Both the position numbers and the translations under genes were made by a program. From JANQNX01 sp040217095 (GTDB lineage Bacteria; Pseudomonadota; Gammaproteobacteria; Eutrophobiales; Eutrophobiaceae): a stretch of DNA of 64,000 bases. Shown here in pieces: positions 34,798 through 43,935 of this stretch. Below the pieces are notes generated by a model. The model searched no databases. It was not told where the DNA came from and saw only the letters and a program-made list of their open reading frames with translations. The stretch spans positions 310,001 to 374,000 of the forward strand of contig OZ245888.1 in assembly GCA_965229565.1 (NCBI GenBank), in the 5' to 3' direction. The stretch's first letter is position 1; each line of letters starts with the position of its first letter.

Positions 34798-37284
34798 ATG
34801 TTGCGGTTTCTCTTCAATTCTCTCCTGGCATTAATGGTCCTGGGCATCGTGATTGTCGTCACAGTTTCGTTATATGTTGTCCCAAGGCTGCCAAATATCG
34901 AGACCCTTAAGGATGTAAGGATGCAGGTTCCCCTGCGTGTTTACAGTGCAGACCATTCCCTGATAGCTGAATTTGGCGAGAAGCGACGCACACCGATAAC
35001 CATTAATGAAGTGAACCCGAAACTCATCGAGGCCTTTCTTGCTGCCGAGGACGATCGCTTTTACTCACACCCGGGTGTTGACTGGCAGGGACTCGCAAGG
35101 GCGGCCTACTCATTGATGAAAACCGGAAGCAAGAAGCAGGGTGGCAGTACCATCACCATGCAGGTAGCGCGTAATTTTTTCCTGAGCCGGGAAAAAACAT
35201 ACTTGCGCAAGTTAAACGAGATCTTTCTGGCCTTGAAGATTGAGCGGGAACTCAGTAAAGACACTATTCTCGAGTTATACCTGAACAAGATATATCTCGG
35301 CCAACGTGCCTATGGAATCGCGGCGGCAGCCTATGTTTATTATGGTACAGATGTAAACTCGCTCAGCCTGGCACAGGTAGCAATGATTGCCGGCCTGCCA
35401 AAGGCACCCTCAACAACCAACCCTATCAGTAACCCGGAACGCGCGATCAACAGGCGTAACTACGTGCTACAGCGAATGTTAACGCTGGAATTTATCAGCG
35501 AGGAAGAATACAAGCAGGCCTATGAAGCACCGGTGAGCGCATCGCTACATACTGCCCGCGTTGATGTGGAAGCCCCATTTGTTGCTGAAATGGTGCGCCA
35601 GGACCTGATCGCACTCCAGGGAGAAGATGCCTATAACAATGGCTTGATAGTTTCTACGACGATCAGGGACAGGAATCAGAATGCAGCTAACCAGGCCGTC
35701 AGGAAAGCATTGCTGGATTACGATCAGCGGCATGGCTACCGAGGCCCGGAACACCGGGTAAACCTGGATGAAACACTGACCGAAGACCAGATCAACGAAC
35801 TACTGGAAAGCTTCCCGGTCATTGCAGGTCTTTATCCTGCGCTGGTCACCAATGTCCAGGAAAAATCTGTTAGTGCCTATATCAGTGGCATCGGCACGGT
35901 CGAGATTGCCTGGGCACAGTTACAGTGGGCCAGAAAATATATCAGTGAAAACAGGCGTGGCGGTGAACCCAGGACTGCCGGTGAGATCGTAAGCAAGGGC
36001 GACGTTGTCCGGTTACAGGAAACAGAGGAAGGTAACTGGCGCCTGACACAGATACCTGAAGTTGAGGGTGCAATCGTATCACTGGACCCGAATGATGGCG
36101 CACTGCTGGCACTGGTAGGCGGTTTTGATTTTTACCGTAATAAATTTAACCGGGCTACACAGGCCAAACGACAACCCGGGTCCGGCTTTAAACCTTTTAT
36201 CTACAGTGCCGCCCTGGCCGCAGGTAATACTGCCGCTACTATCATTAATGATGCCCCGATTGTTTTCGATGATCCTGGCATTGAGGATGAATGGCGACCA
36301 GAGAACTATAGTCGCAAGAGTTATGGACCAACGCGTTTACGCGAGGCACTGATCAAGTCCCGTAACCTGGTCTCAATACGATTATTACATTCCATTGGTG
36401 TTCCTTTTGCGCTGGAACATATCGCCAGATTCGGTTTTGATACAAGCAGGCTTTCTCCCAACCTGTCACTGGCACTGGGCAGTGCCGAGATCACACCCTG
36501 GGAACTGGCCCGTGGTTACAGTGTGTTTGCCAACGGGGGCTACCTGGTTGAACCGTACTTTATAAAGCAGATAAAAACCTATGAAGATGAAATCATTTCT
36601 GAACATATACCATTGTCAGTTTGCCACGACTGTATAGAAGAAGAACCGGCAGAGGATACCGGTCTGACAGAGCTAGTAGAACCGGAGAACATACCCGTTG
36701 CACCTGAAACTGAACCGGCAACGGATGAAATGATGGCAGGCATGGGGGAAGAAATAGAAGTGCCGGGGCAGGAACCTGCCCATGCCCCACGCGTGGTAGA
36801 GGCCGGTAATATATACATTATGAATTCCATCACCCGGGACGTGATCCGCTACGGTACCGGGCGCCGCGCGCTGCAGCTTGGTCGTAGTGACCTGTCGGGC
36901 AAAACCGGTACGACTAACGATCAACACGATGCCTGGTTTTCAGGGTTTAATGCCAACGTGGTTACCATTTGCTGGGTTGGCTTTGACAAGTTTACGCCGC
37001 TCGGCAGTAACGAAACCGGGGCCCGCGCTGCCCTGCCCATGTGGATTGATTATATGCGCGAGGCACTGGACGGTATGCCCGAGGCCACCATGGAAATGCC
37101 CAAGGGCCTGGTGAATGTACGCATCGATCCGGAAACCGGCAAACTGGCAAATACCTCAAATCCTGATGCCATATTTGAGGTATTCAGGCCCGAGAATGTG
37201 CCGGTCGAGACCGAGGAACCTGACCAGCCTGATGTGTTCCTGCAAGACCCTGGTAATGATACGGTGCCAGAACAACTATTCTGA
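34798..37284 (+). CDS. mrcA: penicillin-binding protein 1A
   Basis: An 828-residue class A PBP, anchored by an N-terminal helix, with periplasmic transglycosylase and transpeptidase activities for peptidoglycan synthesis. Transglycosylase motif EDDRFYSHPGVDWQGLARA (about residues 81-99), an OB-like insert (about 320-420), transpeptidase Ser motif PGSGFKPF (about 460-467) and KTGTTNDQHDAWFSGF (about 701-716). A Glu/Pro/Ala-rich stretch (EEEPAEDTGLTELVEPEN, about 620-660) interrupts the transpeptidase domain before its KTG motif; such inserts vary. Divergent from pilM. Confidence 0.95.
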   Translation: MLRFLFNSLLALMVLGIVIVVTVSLYVVPRLPNIETLKDVRMQVPLRVYSADHSLIAEFGEKRRTPITINEVNPKLIEAFLAAEDDRFYSHPGVDWQGLARAAYSLMKTGSKKQGGSTITMQVARNFFLSREKTYLRKLNEIFLALKIERELSKDTILELYLNKIYLGQRAYGIAAAAYVYYGTDVNSLSLAQVAMIAGLPKAPSTTNPISNPERAINRRNYVLQRMLTLEFISEEEYKQAYEAPVSASLHTARVDVEAPFVAEMVRQDLIALQGEDAYNNGLIVSTTIRDRNQNAANQAVRKALLDYDQRHGYRGPEHRVNLDETLTEDQINELLESFPVIAGLYPALVTNVQEKSVSAYISGIGTVEIAWAQLQWARKYISENRRGGEPRTAGEIVSKGDVVRLQETEEGNWRLTQIPEVEGAIVSLDPNDGALLALVGGFDFYRNKFNRATQAKRQPGSGFKPFIYSAALAAGNTAATIINDAPIVFDDPGIEDEWRPENYSRKSYGPTRLREALIKSRNLVSIRLLHSIGVPFALEHIARFGFDTSRLSPNLSLALGSAEITPWELARGYSVFANGGYLVEPYFIKQIKTYEDEIISEHIPLSVCHDCIEEEPAEDTGLTELVEPENIPVAPETEPATDEMMAGMGEEIEVPGQEPAHAPRVVEAGNIYIMNSITRDVIRYGTGRRALQLGRSDLSGKTGTTNDQHDAWFSGFNANVVTICWVGFDKFTPLGSNETGARAALPMWIDYMREALDGMPEATMEMPKGLVNVRIDPETGKLANTSNPDAIFEVFRPENVPVETEEPDQPDVFLQDPGNDTVPEQLF

Positions 37285-37293
37285 TCGAACACC

Positions 37294-37905
37294 ATGAACA
37301 AAAGAATCCGGCATGAAATTGCGCAGGAAGCCGCAAAGATAATTGCCAGCAGCGGCCAGGACGATTACCTGTACGCAAAGCAAAAAGCGGCAAGTAACAT
37401 GGGCATTAACGATAACAGTATCCTGCCCAGCAATATTGAAATTGAGTCGGCATTGGTGGAATACCAGGCGCTGTTTGACCAGCAACAACCCGAGAACCTG
37501 CAACGAATGAGAGAAACCGCACTCAAGGCCATGCAGTTCTTTGAAGACTATCAACCATTACTGGTCGGCCCCGTGGTAAACGGTACGGCTAACCGACACT
37601 CGGAGATACTCCTGCACGTGTTTGCTGATACGGCTGAAGATGTTGGCCTGTATCTGGACAACAGGCAAATACCCTTCAGTATTTGCGAACGCCGATTACA
37701 GTATCAAAAGAAAAGCCCCGTTTATTTTCCAACCTACAGGTTCCTGGCCGGTGACTTTGAGATCGCCGCGCTGGTGCTCCCCCACTCTTTCAGAAAACAA
37801 ACACCCCTGGATCCGGTTAATGGCAAACCCATGCGCCGCGTCAAGCCACAGCAACTCGTTAAAATGCTTGATAGCAAACATGGCAATGATAGCGTTACCG
37901 GATGA
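37294..37905 (+). CDS. unknown protein with a faint nucleotidyltransferase-like signature
   Basis: A 203-residue soluble protein I cannot place in a family. From about residue 85 it reads LVGPVVNGTANRHSEILLHVFADT, which recalls the 'G-G-T-A-x(2)-S-D-I-D' turn of minimal nucleotidyltransferases, but both usual Asp are replaced (Glu and Leu), so catalysis is doubtful. The N-terminal 50 residues are helical and rich in Gln and Ala. It lies 9 bases after mrcA and overlaps priA by four bases (ATGA), so it is in their transcript. Function unknown. Confidence 0.75.
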   Translation: MNKRIRHEIAQEAAKIIASSGQDDYLYAKQKAASNMGINDNSILPSNIEIESALVEYQALFDQQQPENLQRMRETALKAMQFFEDYQPLLVGPVVNGTANRHSEILLHVFADTAEDVGLYLDNRQIPFSICERRLQYQKKSPVYFPTYRFLAGDFEIAALVLPHSFRKQTPLDPVNGKPMRRVKPQQLVKMLDSKHGNDSVTG

Positions 37906-40112
37906 AGGCTGATAAAACCATCCTGCGTGTCGCAGTGCCGACTCCATTGCGGCGGCTGTTTGATTATCTTCCCGCCCGTTATATTGACGAATCCCGACTG
38001 CTACCCGGTATGCGCGTAGCGGTACCGTTTGGTAAAAAAAAGGAAATGATCGGTTTGATCATGGAGATCGCAACCGGCAGTGATTTCCCGTATTCAAAGC
38101 TGAAACGCATACACCGGCTTGTCGATACAGAGCCTGTTATCGATCAGCAACAACTGAAACTTATTAACTGGGCCAGTCGTTACTATCATCATCCACCGGG
38201 GGAGGTGTTTTTCAATGCGGTACCGGCCTGGGTCAGACAGGGTCAAACCCTGGAGAAGCTACAGGAATTCGCCTGGAGACTAACTGACATTGGTCGACGC
38301 CTGGACACGGCAGAACTGAAACGCGCTCCCAGGCAACAACAGATCATCAAGCATCTTGGCAAGCATGAACTACCTGTCACAGACACGGCATTGCTAGCCG
38401 CATTTCCCGGTATCAGGCCGGTACTCGACAAGCTGGTGGAAAAAGGCCTGGTTGAGCAAGTGGTCGCAACAGACAATAGCCAAACACGTACGCTTGCTGA
38501 TGACATAAAGAAGCTGAACACCGAGCAGCGCGAGGCAACGGCACGCATTATTGCAGCCATTGGCCAACACCAGGTATTTGTACTGGATGGCTTGACCGGT
38601 AGTGGCAAAACCGAGGTCTACATGGCCGCCATTACCGCAGCGCTGGAACAAGGATTGCAAAGCCTGGTACTGCTACCCGAGATAGGGCTCACGCCCCAGA
38701 TAATCCGTCGTTTCCAGGAACGATTCGATTGCCATATCGCTGTCCAGCATTCTGGCCTGTCAGACCGGGAACGGGCACGTGACTGGCTGGCTGCAAAGCA
38801 AAACCGGGCCCAAATTATACTGGGCACACGTTCGGCAGTATGGACACCATTGGCAAAACCGGGCCTGTTCATTGCTGACGAGGAGCATGACCTGTCGTAC
38901 AAGCAGCAGGATGGCTTTCGCTATTCGGCCAAGGACATCATGATAGTCCGTTCACAACAGGAGCAGGTACCTGTGGTGCTTGGTTCGGCTACACCCTCAC
39001 TGGAATCACTATGTAATATTGAACGGAAAAAACATGAGCGCCTGGTATTAAGTGCGCGCGCCGGTGACGCCAAGCTGCCCGAATACAAGCTGATCGATAT
39101 ACGTGGTAAAAAAATGCACGGCCCCCTGTCGCAAGTACTGGTCGATGAAATGCAGCGACACCTTGCCGCGAAGAACCAGGTACTGCTGTTTTTGAATCGA
39201 CGCGGTTATGCCAACAACCTGTATTGTCATACCTGCGGCTGGAAGGCCAGTTGCAAAAGCTGTGACCTGCCATTTACTTATCACAAGTCCAGTAACAAGC
39301 TGGTTTGCCACCACTGTGAAAAGCAGCAACGTAGTATGACTGCGTGTCCTGAATGTCACGCTGAACTGATCCTGGTAGGGCATGGGACCGAGCGCATAGA
39401 GGAACTACTGGCAGAGCAGTTCCCCGACCAGCGTATAGCAAGGATTGACCGTGACACCACACGTAAAAAACACGCCATAACTGATCTGCTTGAGCAGATC
39501 AGAAATCGTAACATTGATATCCTGATCGGTACGCAAATGCTGGCCAAGGGACATCACTTTCCCGGGGTAACCCTAACCGCCATTGTTGATGCAGACCGCG
39601 GCCTATTTTCAACAGATTTCAGGGCTAGTGAACGACTGGCACAGCTCTTCATGCAAGTCAGTGGTCGCAGTGGGCGTGGTGATAAACCCGGCACTGTGCT
39701 GGTACAAACACACAACCCGGAGCACACGCTGTTTCAGCAACTGATCAGTAATGGCTATGCACGGTATGCGCAAACGCTGCTACAGGAGAGGCAACAAGCA
39801 TGGCTACCACCCTATACCTATATGGTCTTATTAAATGCAGAGGCGCATAATGCCGATGATTGTCGACATTTTTTGAACAAGGCTGCCGACGAACTGAAAC
39901 GGATATCAGGGATGTCGCTATCCGTGTTTGGGCCACTACCGGCACTGTTTGAAAAAAGAAGTGGCCGCTACCGGTGGCAACTGATTGTGCAGGCAGAAGA
40001 TAGAAAACAGTTACATAATCATATTGATGAATGGTTAGTGCAACTTGAGGCGATGAAGCTGTCTAAAAAAATACGCTGGTCTCTTGATGTTGACCCGATG
40101 GACATGGCATGA
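37902..40112 (+). CDS. priA: primosomal helicase PriA
   Basis: A 736-residue superfamily 2 helicase that restarts replication at stalled forks. 3'-DNA-binding domain (about residues 1-110), winged helix, Walker A GLTGSGKTEVY (about 229-239), DEEH box ADEEHDLSYKQQDG (about 325), then two Zn sites with eight Cys (YCHTCGWKASCKSCDLP ... VCHHCEKQQRS ... CPECH, about 443-488) and the C-terminal helicase lobe. The start overlaps the upstream gene by ATGA and its stop overlaps the rhodanese gene by 4 bases. Confidence 0.97.
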   Translation: MKADKTILRVAVPTPLRRLFDYLPARYIDESRLLPGMRVAVPFGKKKEMIGLIMEIATGSDFPYSKLKRIHRLVDTEPVIDQQQLKLINWASRYYHHPPGEVFFNAVPAWVRQGQTLEKLQEFAWRLTDIGRRLDTAELKRAPRQQQIIKHLGKHELPVTDTALLAAFPGIRPVLDKLVEKGLVEQVVATDNSQTRTLADDIKKLNTEQREATARIIAAIGQHQVFVLDGLTGSGKTEVYMAAITAALEQGLQSLVLLPEIGLTPQIIRRFQERFDCHIAVQHSGLSDRERARDWLAAKQNRAQIILGTRSAVWTPLAKPGLFIADEEHDLSYKQQDGFRYSAKDIMIVRSQQEQVPVVLGSATPSLESLCNIERKKHERLVLSARAGDAKLPEYKLIDIRGKKMHGPLSQVLVDEMQRHLAAKNQVLLFLNRRGYANNLYCHTCGWKASCKSCDLPFTYHKSSNKLVCHHCEKQQRSMTACPECHAELILVGHGTERIEELLAEQFPDQRIARIDRDTTRKKHAITDLLEQIRNRNIDILIGTQMLAKGHHFPGVTLTAIVDADRGLFSTDFRASERLAQLFMQVSGRSGRGDKPGTVLVQTHNPEHTLFQQLISNGYARYAQTLLQERQQAWLPPYTYMVLLNAEAHNADDCRHFLNKAADELKRISGMSLSVFGPLPALFEKRSGRYRWQLIVQAEDRKQLHNHIDEWLVQLEAMKLSKKIRWSLDVDPMDMA

Positions 40113-40771
40113 ACCGGACAATACTCATTACTAACATTTTTACTCTGCTGGTATTAACAGTCAGCAACGTACGTTGTTATGCAGATGATGATATACCAGC
40201 AGTAGCAATCAGCGAAGACATTGTGTTTGTCGATGTCATGCATAATGGCAAGCCGGTACGCATAGAAAGAAACCAGGATGCTGGCAACACTATTAACCCT
40301 GCCTATGCGTTGACCTCGCGAAAATGCCCACCATTTTGCATACAGCCGGCACGGCTGGCGAAGGGTGTCGAGACCATTGGCGAACTGGAGATGATCGAGT
40401 ACCTGCAGCAGGTCAGCAACGGTGATAACAGCGTACTTGTCATTGATTCGCGAACACCGGACTGGGTCAAGAAAGGCACCATACCGGGTAGCGTTAATAT
40501 CCCCTGGACAGAGTTAAAGCCGGGGGCTGGTGCTGATCCATTCAGTATTGCCGAAATCCTGGAGCAGCGCTTTGGCGCCATCAGTCTCGAGGGCCTATGG
40601 GACTTTACCAATGCCAAGACCCTGGTCCTGTTTTGTAATGGTATGTGGTGCGGACAGTCTCCCACCAACATCAAGACCCTTCTGCGTTTCGGTTATCCTC
40701 CCCACAAACTTAAGTGGTATCGCGGTGGCATGCAGGACTGGGAAAGCCTGGGTCTTACCGTCACCAGGTGA
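40109..40771 (+). CDS. exported rhodanese-domain protein
   Basis: A 220-residue protein with a signal peptide (ILITNIFTLLVLTVSNVRCYA) and a C-terminal rhodanese domain (about residues 95-215). The active loop LFCNGMWCGQSPT has two Cys spaced CxxxxC; the first is the canonical rhodanese Cys. An extra CPPFC pair near residue 71 (RKCPPFCIQP) may be a disulfide or metal site. This points to a periplasmic thiol/sulfur-handling role rather than a cytoplasmic one. It overlaps priA by 4 bases, an odd partner with no evident functional link. Confidence 0.8.
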   Translation: MNRTILITNIFTLLVLTVSNVRCYADDDIPAVAISEDIVFVDVMHNGKPVRIERNQDAGNTINPAYALTSRKCPPFCIQPARLAKGVETIGELEMIEYLQQVSNGDNSVLVIDSRTPDWVKKGTIPGSVNIPWTELKPGAGADPFSIAEILEQRFGAISLEGLWDFTNAKTLVLFCNGMWCGQSPTNIKTLLRFGYPPHKLKWYRGGMQDWESLGLTVTR

Positions 40772-40830
40772 AGAGCACTTCTACTGCCCCGTCAAAAACA
40801 CTAGAATAGCCGACTTTTTGAGACGCTATC

Positions 40831-42576
40831 TTGAAAGATAAAATTCAACACCTGGTTGTTCAAGCGCTTGCATCGGTCCTGTCCGGCAAGGACGTGGCCG
40901 TGCCCGAGGCCGAGACAATCCAGGTGGAAAATACACGCGACCCTGCCCATGGTGACCTTGCCACGAACGTGGCAATGACACTGGCCAAGCGCGTTGGCAT
41001 GAACCCGAGACAACTGGCCGAACAGATTATTGAGCAGCTGCCTGCTGCTCAATTTATAGAAAAAACCGACATAGCCGGACCCGGTTTTATCAATTTTTTT
41101 CTCAGTAACGACGCCTACTATGCCGTGGTGGGCGAGATCTTCGAGCAGGGCGAACACTACGGCGAATCCGACGTTGGCCAGGATACCAAGGTGCTGCTGG
41201 AGTTTGTTTCTGCCAACCCCACCGGCCCGTTACATATTGGTCACGGTCGTGGTGCTGCCTATGGCGCGACTGTCGCCAGCCTGTTGAAGAAAGCCGGATT
41301 TGACGTTACCTGCGAATACTATATCAACGATGCCGGTCGCCAGATGGACATCCTCGCCGTCAGTGTCTGGTTCCGCTACCTGCAATTAACCGAAGACAAT
41401 ATTCCATTCCCGGACAATGCCTATCGTGGTGATTACATACGTGATATTGCCAGCAAGCTACACGAACAATACCAGGAGCAGTTTCTTAAAGGTGTTGATG
41501 CAATTTCCGGATTAATGGCTGAAGCGGATACCGAGCGCAAGATTGACAGGCTTATAGCGCACTGCAAGTCATGTCTTGGCAATGATAATTACAACATCGT
41601 ATTCAATGCCGGCCTGGAAGCCATACTTAAAACTATAAACGATGACTTGCGTGAATTCGGCGTCAGCTTCGATAACTGGTACTCTGAACGTGGCCTGGTG
41701 GAATCTGACCAGGTAACCCAGTGCCTGGCACGGCTTGTAGAAGCCGGTGTGGTGTATGAAAAAGATGGGGCAAAATGGTTTGCATCCAGTCGCTTTGGCG
41801 ATGAAAAAGACCGGGTGTTGGTACGTGACAACGGCCAGGCAACCTATTTTGCATCCGATGTTGCCTATCACATGGACAAGTTTGAACGTGGTTTTAACAA
41901 AATCATCAATATCTGGGGCGCGGACCATCATGGCTATATCCCCAGGGTAAAGGCCTCGTTACAGGCACTCGGTCACGACGATTCCTGCCTTGAAGTTTTG
42001 CTTGTCCAATTTGCCACGCTTTACCGTGGTACCGAAAAACTGCAAATGTCGACCCGCTCGGGTGAATTCATTACGCTGAACCAGTTGCAAAACGAGGTTG
42101 GCAAAGACGCCGCACGCTTCTTTTATATACTGCGTAAAAGTGAACAGCACCTGGACTTTGACCTGGAGCTGGCCAAGTCACAATCCAATGACAACCCGGT
42201 GTATTACATTCAATATGCCCACGCCCGAATTTGTAGCGTGTTTAGACAGCTGGATGAAAAAGGCTTCAGCTATTCACGCACGGAAGCACTGACACAACTC
42301 ACCGCGTTAACCGAACCACACGAATTGAAACTGCTGGCCACGCTGGCACGTTTCCCGGAGGTTATCGTGCTGGCGGCAAACGCCTACGAACCGCACCAGC
42401 TGGCCTATTACCTGCGCGATTTGGCAAATGAATTCCACGGCTACTACAATGCTAACCAGTTTCTGGTTGAAGATGAGCAGATACGTAATGCGCGGCTGGC
42501 TCTGGTTGACGCCACAAAACAGGTATTACAAAACGGGTTGTCTATACTGGGCGTGTCAGCGCCCGAGATGATGTAA
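40831..42576 (+). CDS. argS: arginyl-tRNA synthetase
   Basis: A 581-residue class I synthetase. HIGH motif as HIGHGRGAAYGATV (about residue 130), the Arg-specific N-terminal domain (about 1-110), and the KMSKS-equivalent as LQMSTRSGEFITL (ArgRS often has a degenerate KMSKS). The start codon is TTG at 40831 (MKDKIQHLVVQ after initiation); the upstream sequence has no strong ribosome site. The last codon overlaps the next ATG by one base (TAATG). Confidence 0.96.
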   Translation: MKDKIQHLVVQALASVLSGKDVAVPEAETIQVENTRDPAHGDLATNVAMTLAKRVGMNPRQLAEQIIEQLPAAQFIEKTDIAGPGFINFFLSNDAYYAVVGEIFEQGEHYGESDVGQDTKVLLEFVSANPTGPLHIGHGRGAAYGATVASLLKKAGFDVTCEYYINDAGRQMDILAVSVWFRYLQLTEDNIPFPDNAYRGDYIRDIASKLHEQYQEQFLKGVDAISGLMAEADTERKIDRLIAHCKSCLGNDNYNIVFNAGLEAILKTINDDLREFGVSFDNWYSERGLVESDQVTQCLARLVEAGVVYEKDGAKWFASSRFGDEKDRVLVRDNGQATYFASDVAYHMDKFERGFNKIINIWGADHHGYIPRVKASLQALGHDDSCLEVLLVQFATLYRGTEKLQMSTRSGEFITLNQLQNEVGKDAARFFYILRKSEQHLDFDLELAKSQSNDNPVYYIQYAHARICSVFRQLDEKGFSYSRTEALTQLTALTEPHELKLLATLARFPEVIVLAANAYEPHQLAYYLRDLANEFHGYYNANQFLVEDEQIRNARLALVDATKQVLQNGLSILGVSAPEMM

Positions 42577-43169
42577 TGTCGAGAGATTACAAGAATCATA
42601 AACAGAAAAAACCAGAACCGTTGGTCAGCCGCTTTGGCCATGGATTATCATTCCTGACTGGACTAGCGCTTGGACTGTTTGTCGCTGTCATTATCTACTT
42701 CCAGCAACACGGTGAGCGAGTCGTAACCCATAACGTGTTACTGGCCGAGAACGAGACCCCGGTTACCGATTTGGCCGATAGCAATGCCGACGACAAGGTG
42801 GCACAGCTGCCGGAACCACAGTTTGATTTCTATAAAATCCTCCCCAACAAGGAGGTCAATATCTCGGAATGGGAATCCGTTGAAGAAGAAACGGAAGAAC
42901 AGGTAACACAACAACAGCAGCCGATCATGTACGTGTTGCAGGTAGGTTCATTCAAGGAATTCCAGGCGGCTGATGAAATCAAGGCACGGCTGGCGTTGAT
43001 GGGAGTGACCGCAGATATTCAGCGTGTCGTTATCAACGGTCAGGATGTCAGGCACCGGGTCAGGATTGGTCCCTACAAGAATTCAAGCCAGCTACAGCAG
43101 GCCAAGGATCGCCTGCTCGCCAACGACCTCGATTTCATGCTGCTGAAACTGAAAATGGAAGATATCTAG
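42576..43169 (+). CDS. SPOR-domain cell-division protein, FtsN-like
   Basis: A 197-residue bitopic protein: a short basic cytoplasmic N-terminus, one membrane helix (FLTGLALGLFVAVIIYF, about residues 25-41), a linker and a C-terminal SPOR domain (MYVLQVGSFKEFQAADEIKARL, about 115 to the end). The layout and position after argS match the FtsN-type protein found after argS in Pseudomonas and relatives. It is co-translated with argS. hslV and hslU, often next, are not here; a receiver gene follows after 357 bases. Confidence 0.88.
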   Translation: MSRDYKNHKQKKPEPLVSRFGHGLSFLTGLALGLFVAVIIYFQQHGERVVTHNVLLAENETPVTDLADSNADDKVAQLPEPQFDFYKILPNKEVNISEWESVEEETEEQVTQQQQPIMYVLQVGSFKEFQAADEIKARLALMGVTADIQRVVINGQDVRHRVRIGPYKNSSQLQQAKDRLLANDLDFMLLKLKMEDI

Positions 43170-43526
43170 TCCCACTGACATTCTACGGCAGTAACATGCC
43201 ATTATTTGGCAGTTTTAGCCGTTTAAAATCATTCTAAACGACTGTCGAATATGGCCCTCAGCCTTATATTAAACGATTCTCTCAAAAACCTGATTTACTT
43301 ATGGTTTAATCATTGCATATATAGCCGCAAAGAACGTGGCGGCGGGGTCATTTTCGTGTAGTATTTAATTTCTGTTAACCGCTAAGCTGATGAAAACGTT
43401 AGAAATTAGCTTTTTTGCAGGGAATGTAGCGTTAAAGGCAATAATAAATATATAAATCAAAAGGTTAACTCGGTTTCAGTGCAATATTCACAGGCGAAGT
43501 ATGAGCGATAGGGGCGATCACTGAAG
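43170..43526. other. 357-base gap before the receiver gene, with a hairpin
   Basis: No gene seen. It has an inverted repeat CGTTTA / TAAACG (around 43218-43238) and, near the middle, a stem followed by T6 (listed separately). AT-rich (ATAATAAATATATAAATC) just before the receiver gene. It could hold the receiver promoter and a leader, or a small RNA; neither can be shown by reading alone. Confidence 0.4.
43384..43416 (+). terminator. terminator-like hairpin 110 bases before the receiver gene
   Basis: Stem AAGCTGAT / ATTAGCTT (one G-U pair) with a 13-base loop, then T6. Position: 215 bases after the SPOR gene and 111 before the receiver start. It may end the argS transcript, or an attenuated leader. 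Confidence 0.45.
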
Positions 43527-43916
43527 ATGGACTCACACATGCCATCAGTCGTTGTTGTTGACGATAACACCACGGTTTTAAAGTTGTTCAAACGAGCAAC
43601 CGAAAACCTTGCGCTTGATCTGCATACGTTCAGCTCCGCTGACGCGTCCATGGAATTTCTCAAGGAGAACAAACCCCAGATCCTGTTCCTGGATATCATC
43701 ATGCCCGAGAAAGATGGCCTCACTTTCCTGCAGGAATTGCGCAAGCTGCCTTTACATCGTGATACGTTGGTTATCATGATCACTTCCAAGGACTACGCGC
43801 AGGATCGCACCGTGGCCAACGAGCTCGGCGCACTTGAATTTATTACCAAACCCATGCCTTTGGTCTCCATTACCGATATAATCCTCAAGTACATAAATAA
43901 AGATCATCCGTACTGA
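43527..43916 (+). CDS. stand-alone CheY-like receiver protein
   Basis: A 129-residue single receiver domain with no output domain. Acidic pair DD (12-13), phospho-acceptor Asp56 (LFLDIIMPEKDGLTF), the Thr of ITSKD (about residue 87) and the Lys of FITKPMP (about 108) are all present, so it should be phosphorylated. The ATG at 43539 (MPSVVVVDD) is an alternative start. No histidine kinase is in the window. It is 19 bases before the MBL gene, so the two are likely co-expressed. Confidence 0.92.
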   Translation: MDSHMPSVVVVDDNTTVLKLFKRATENLALDLHTFSSADASMEFLKENKPQILFLDIIMPEKDGLTFLQELRKLPLHRDTLVIMITSKDYAQDRTVANELGALEFITKPMPLVSITDIILKYINKDHPY

Positions 43917-43935
43917 ATTCAGTACAATATAAGAC

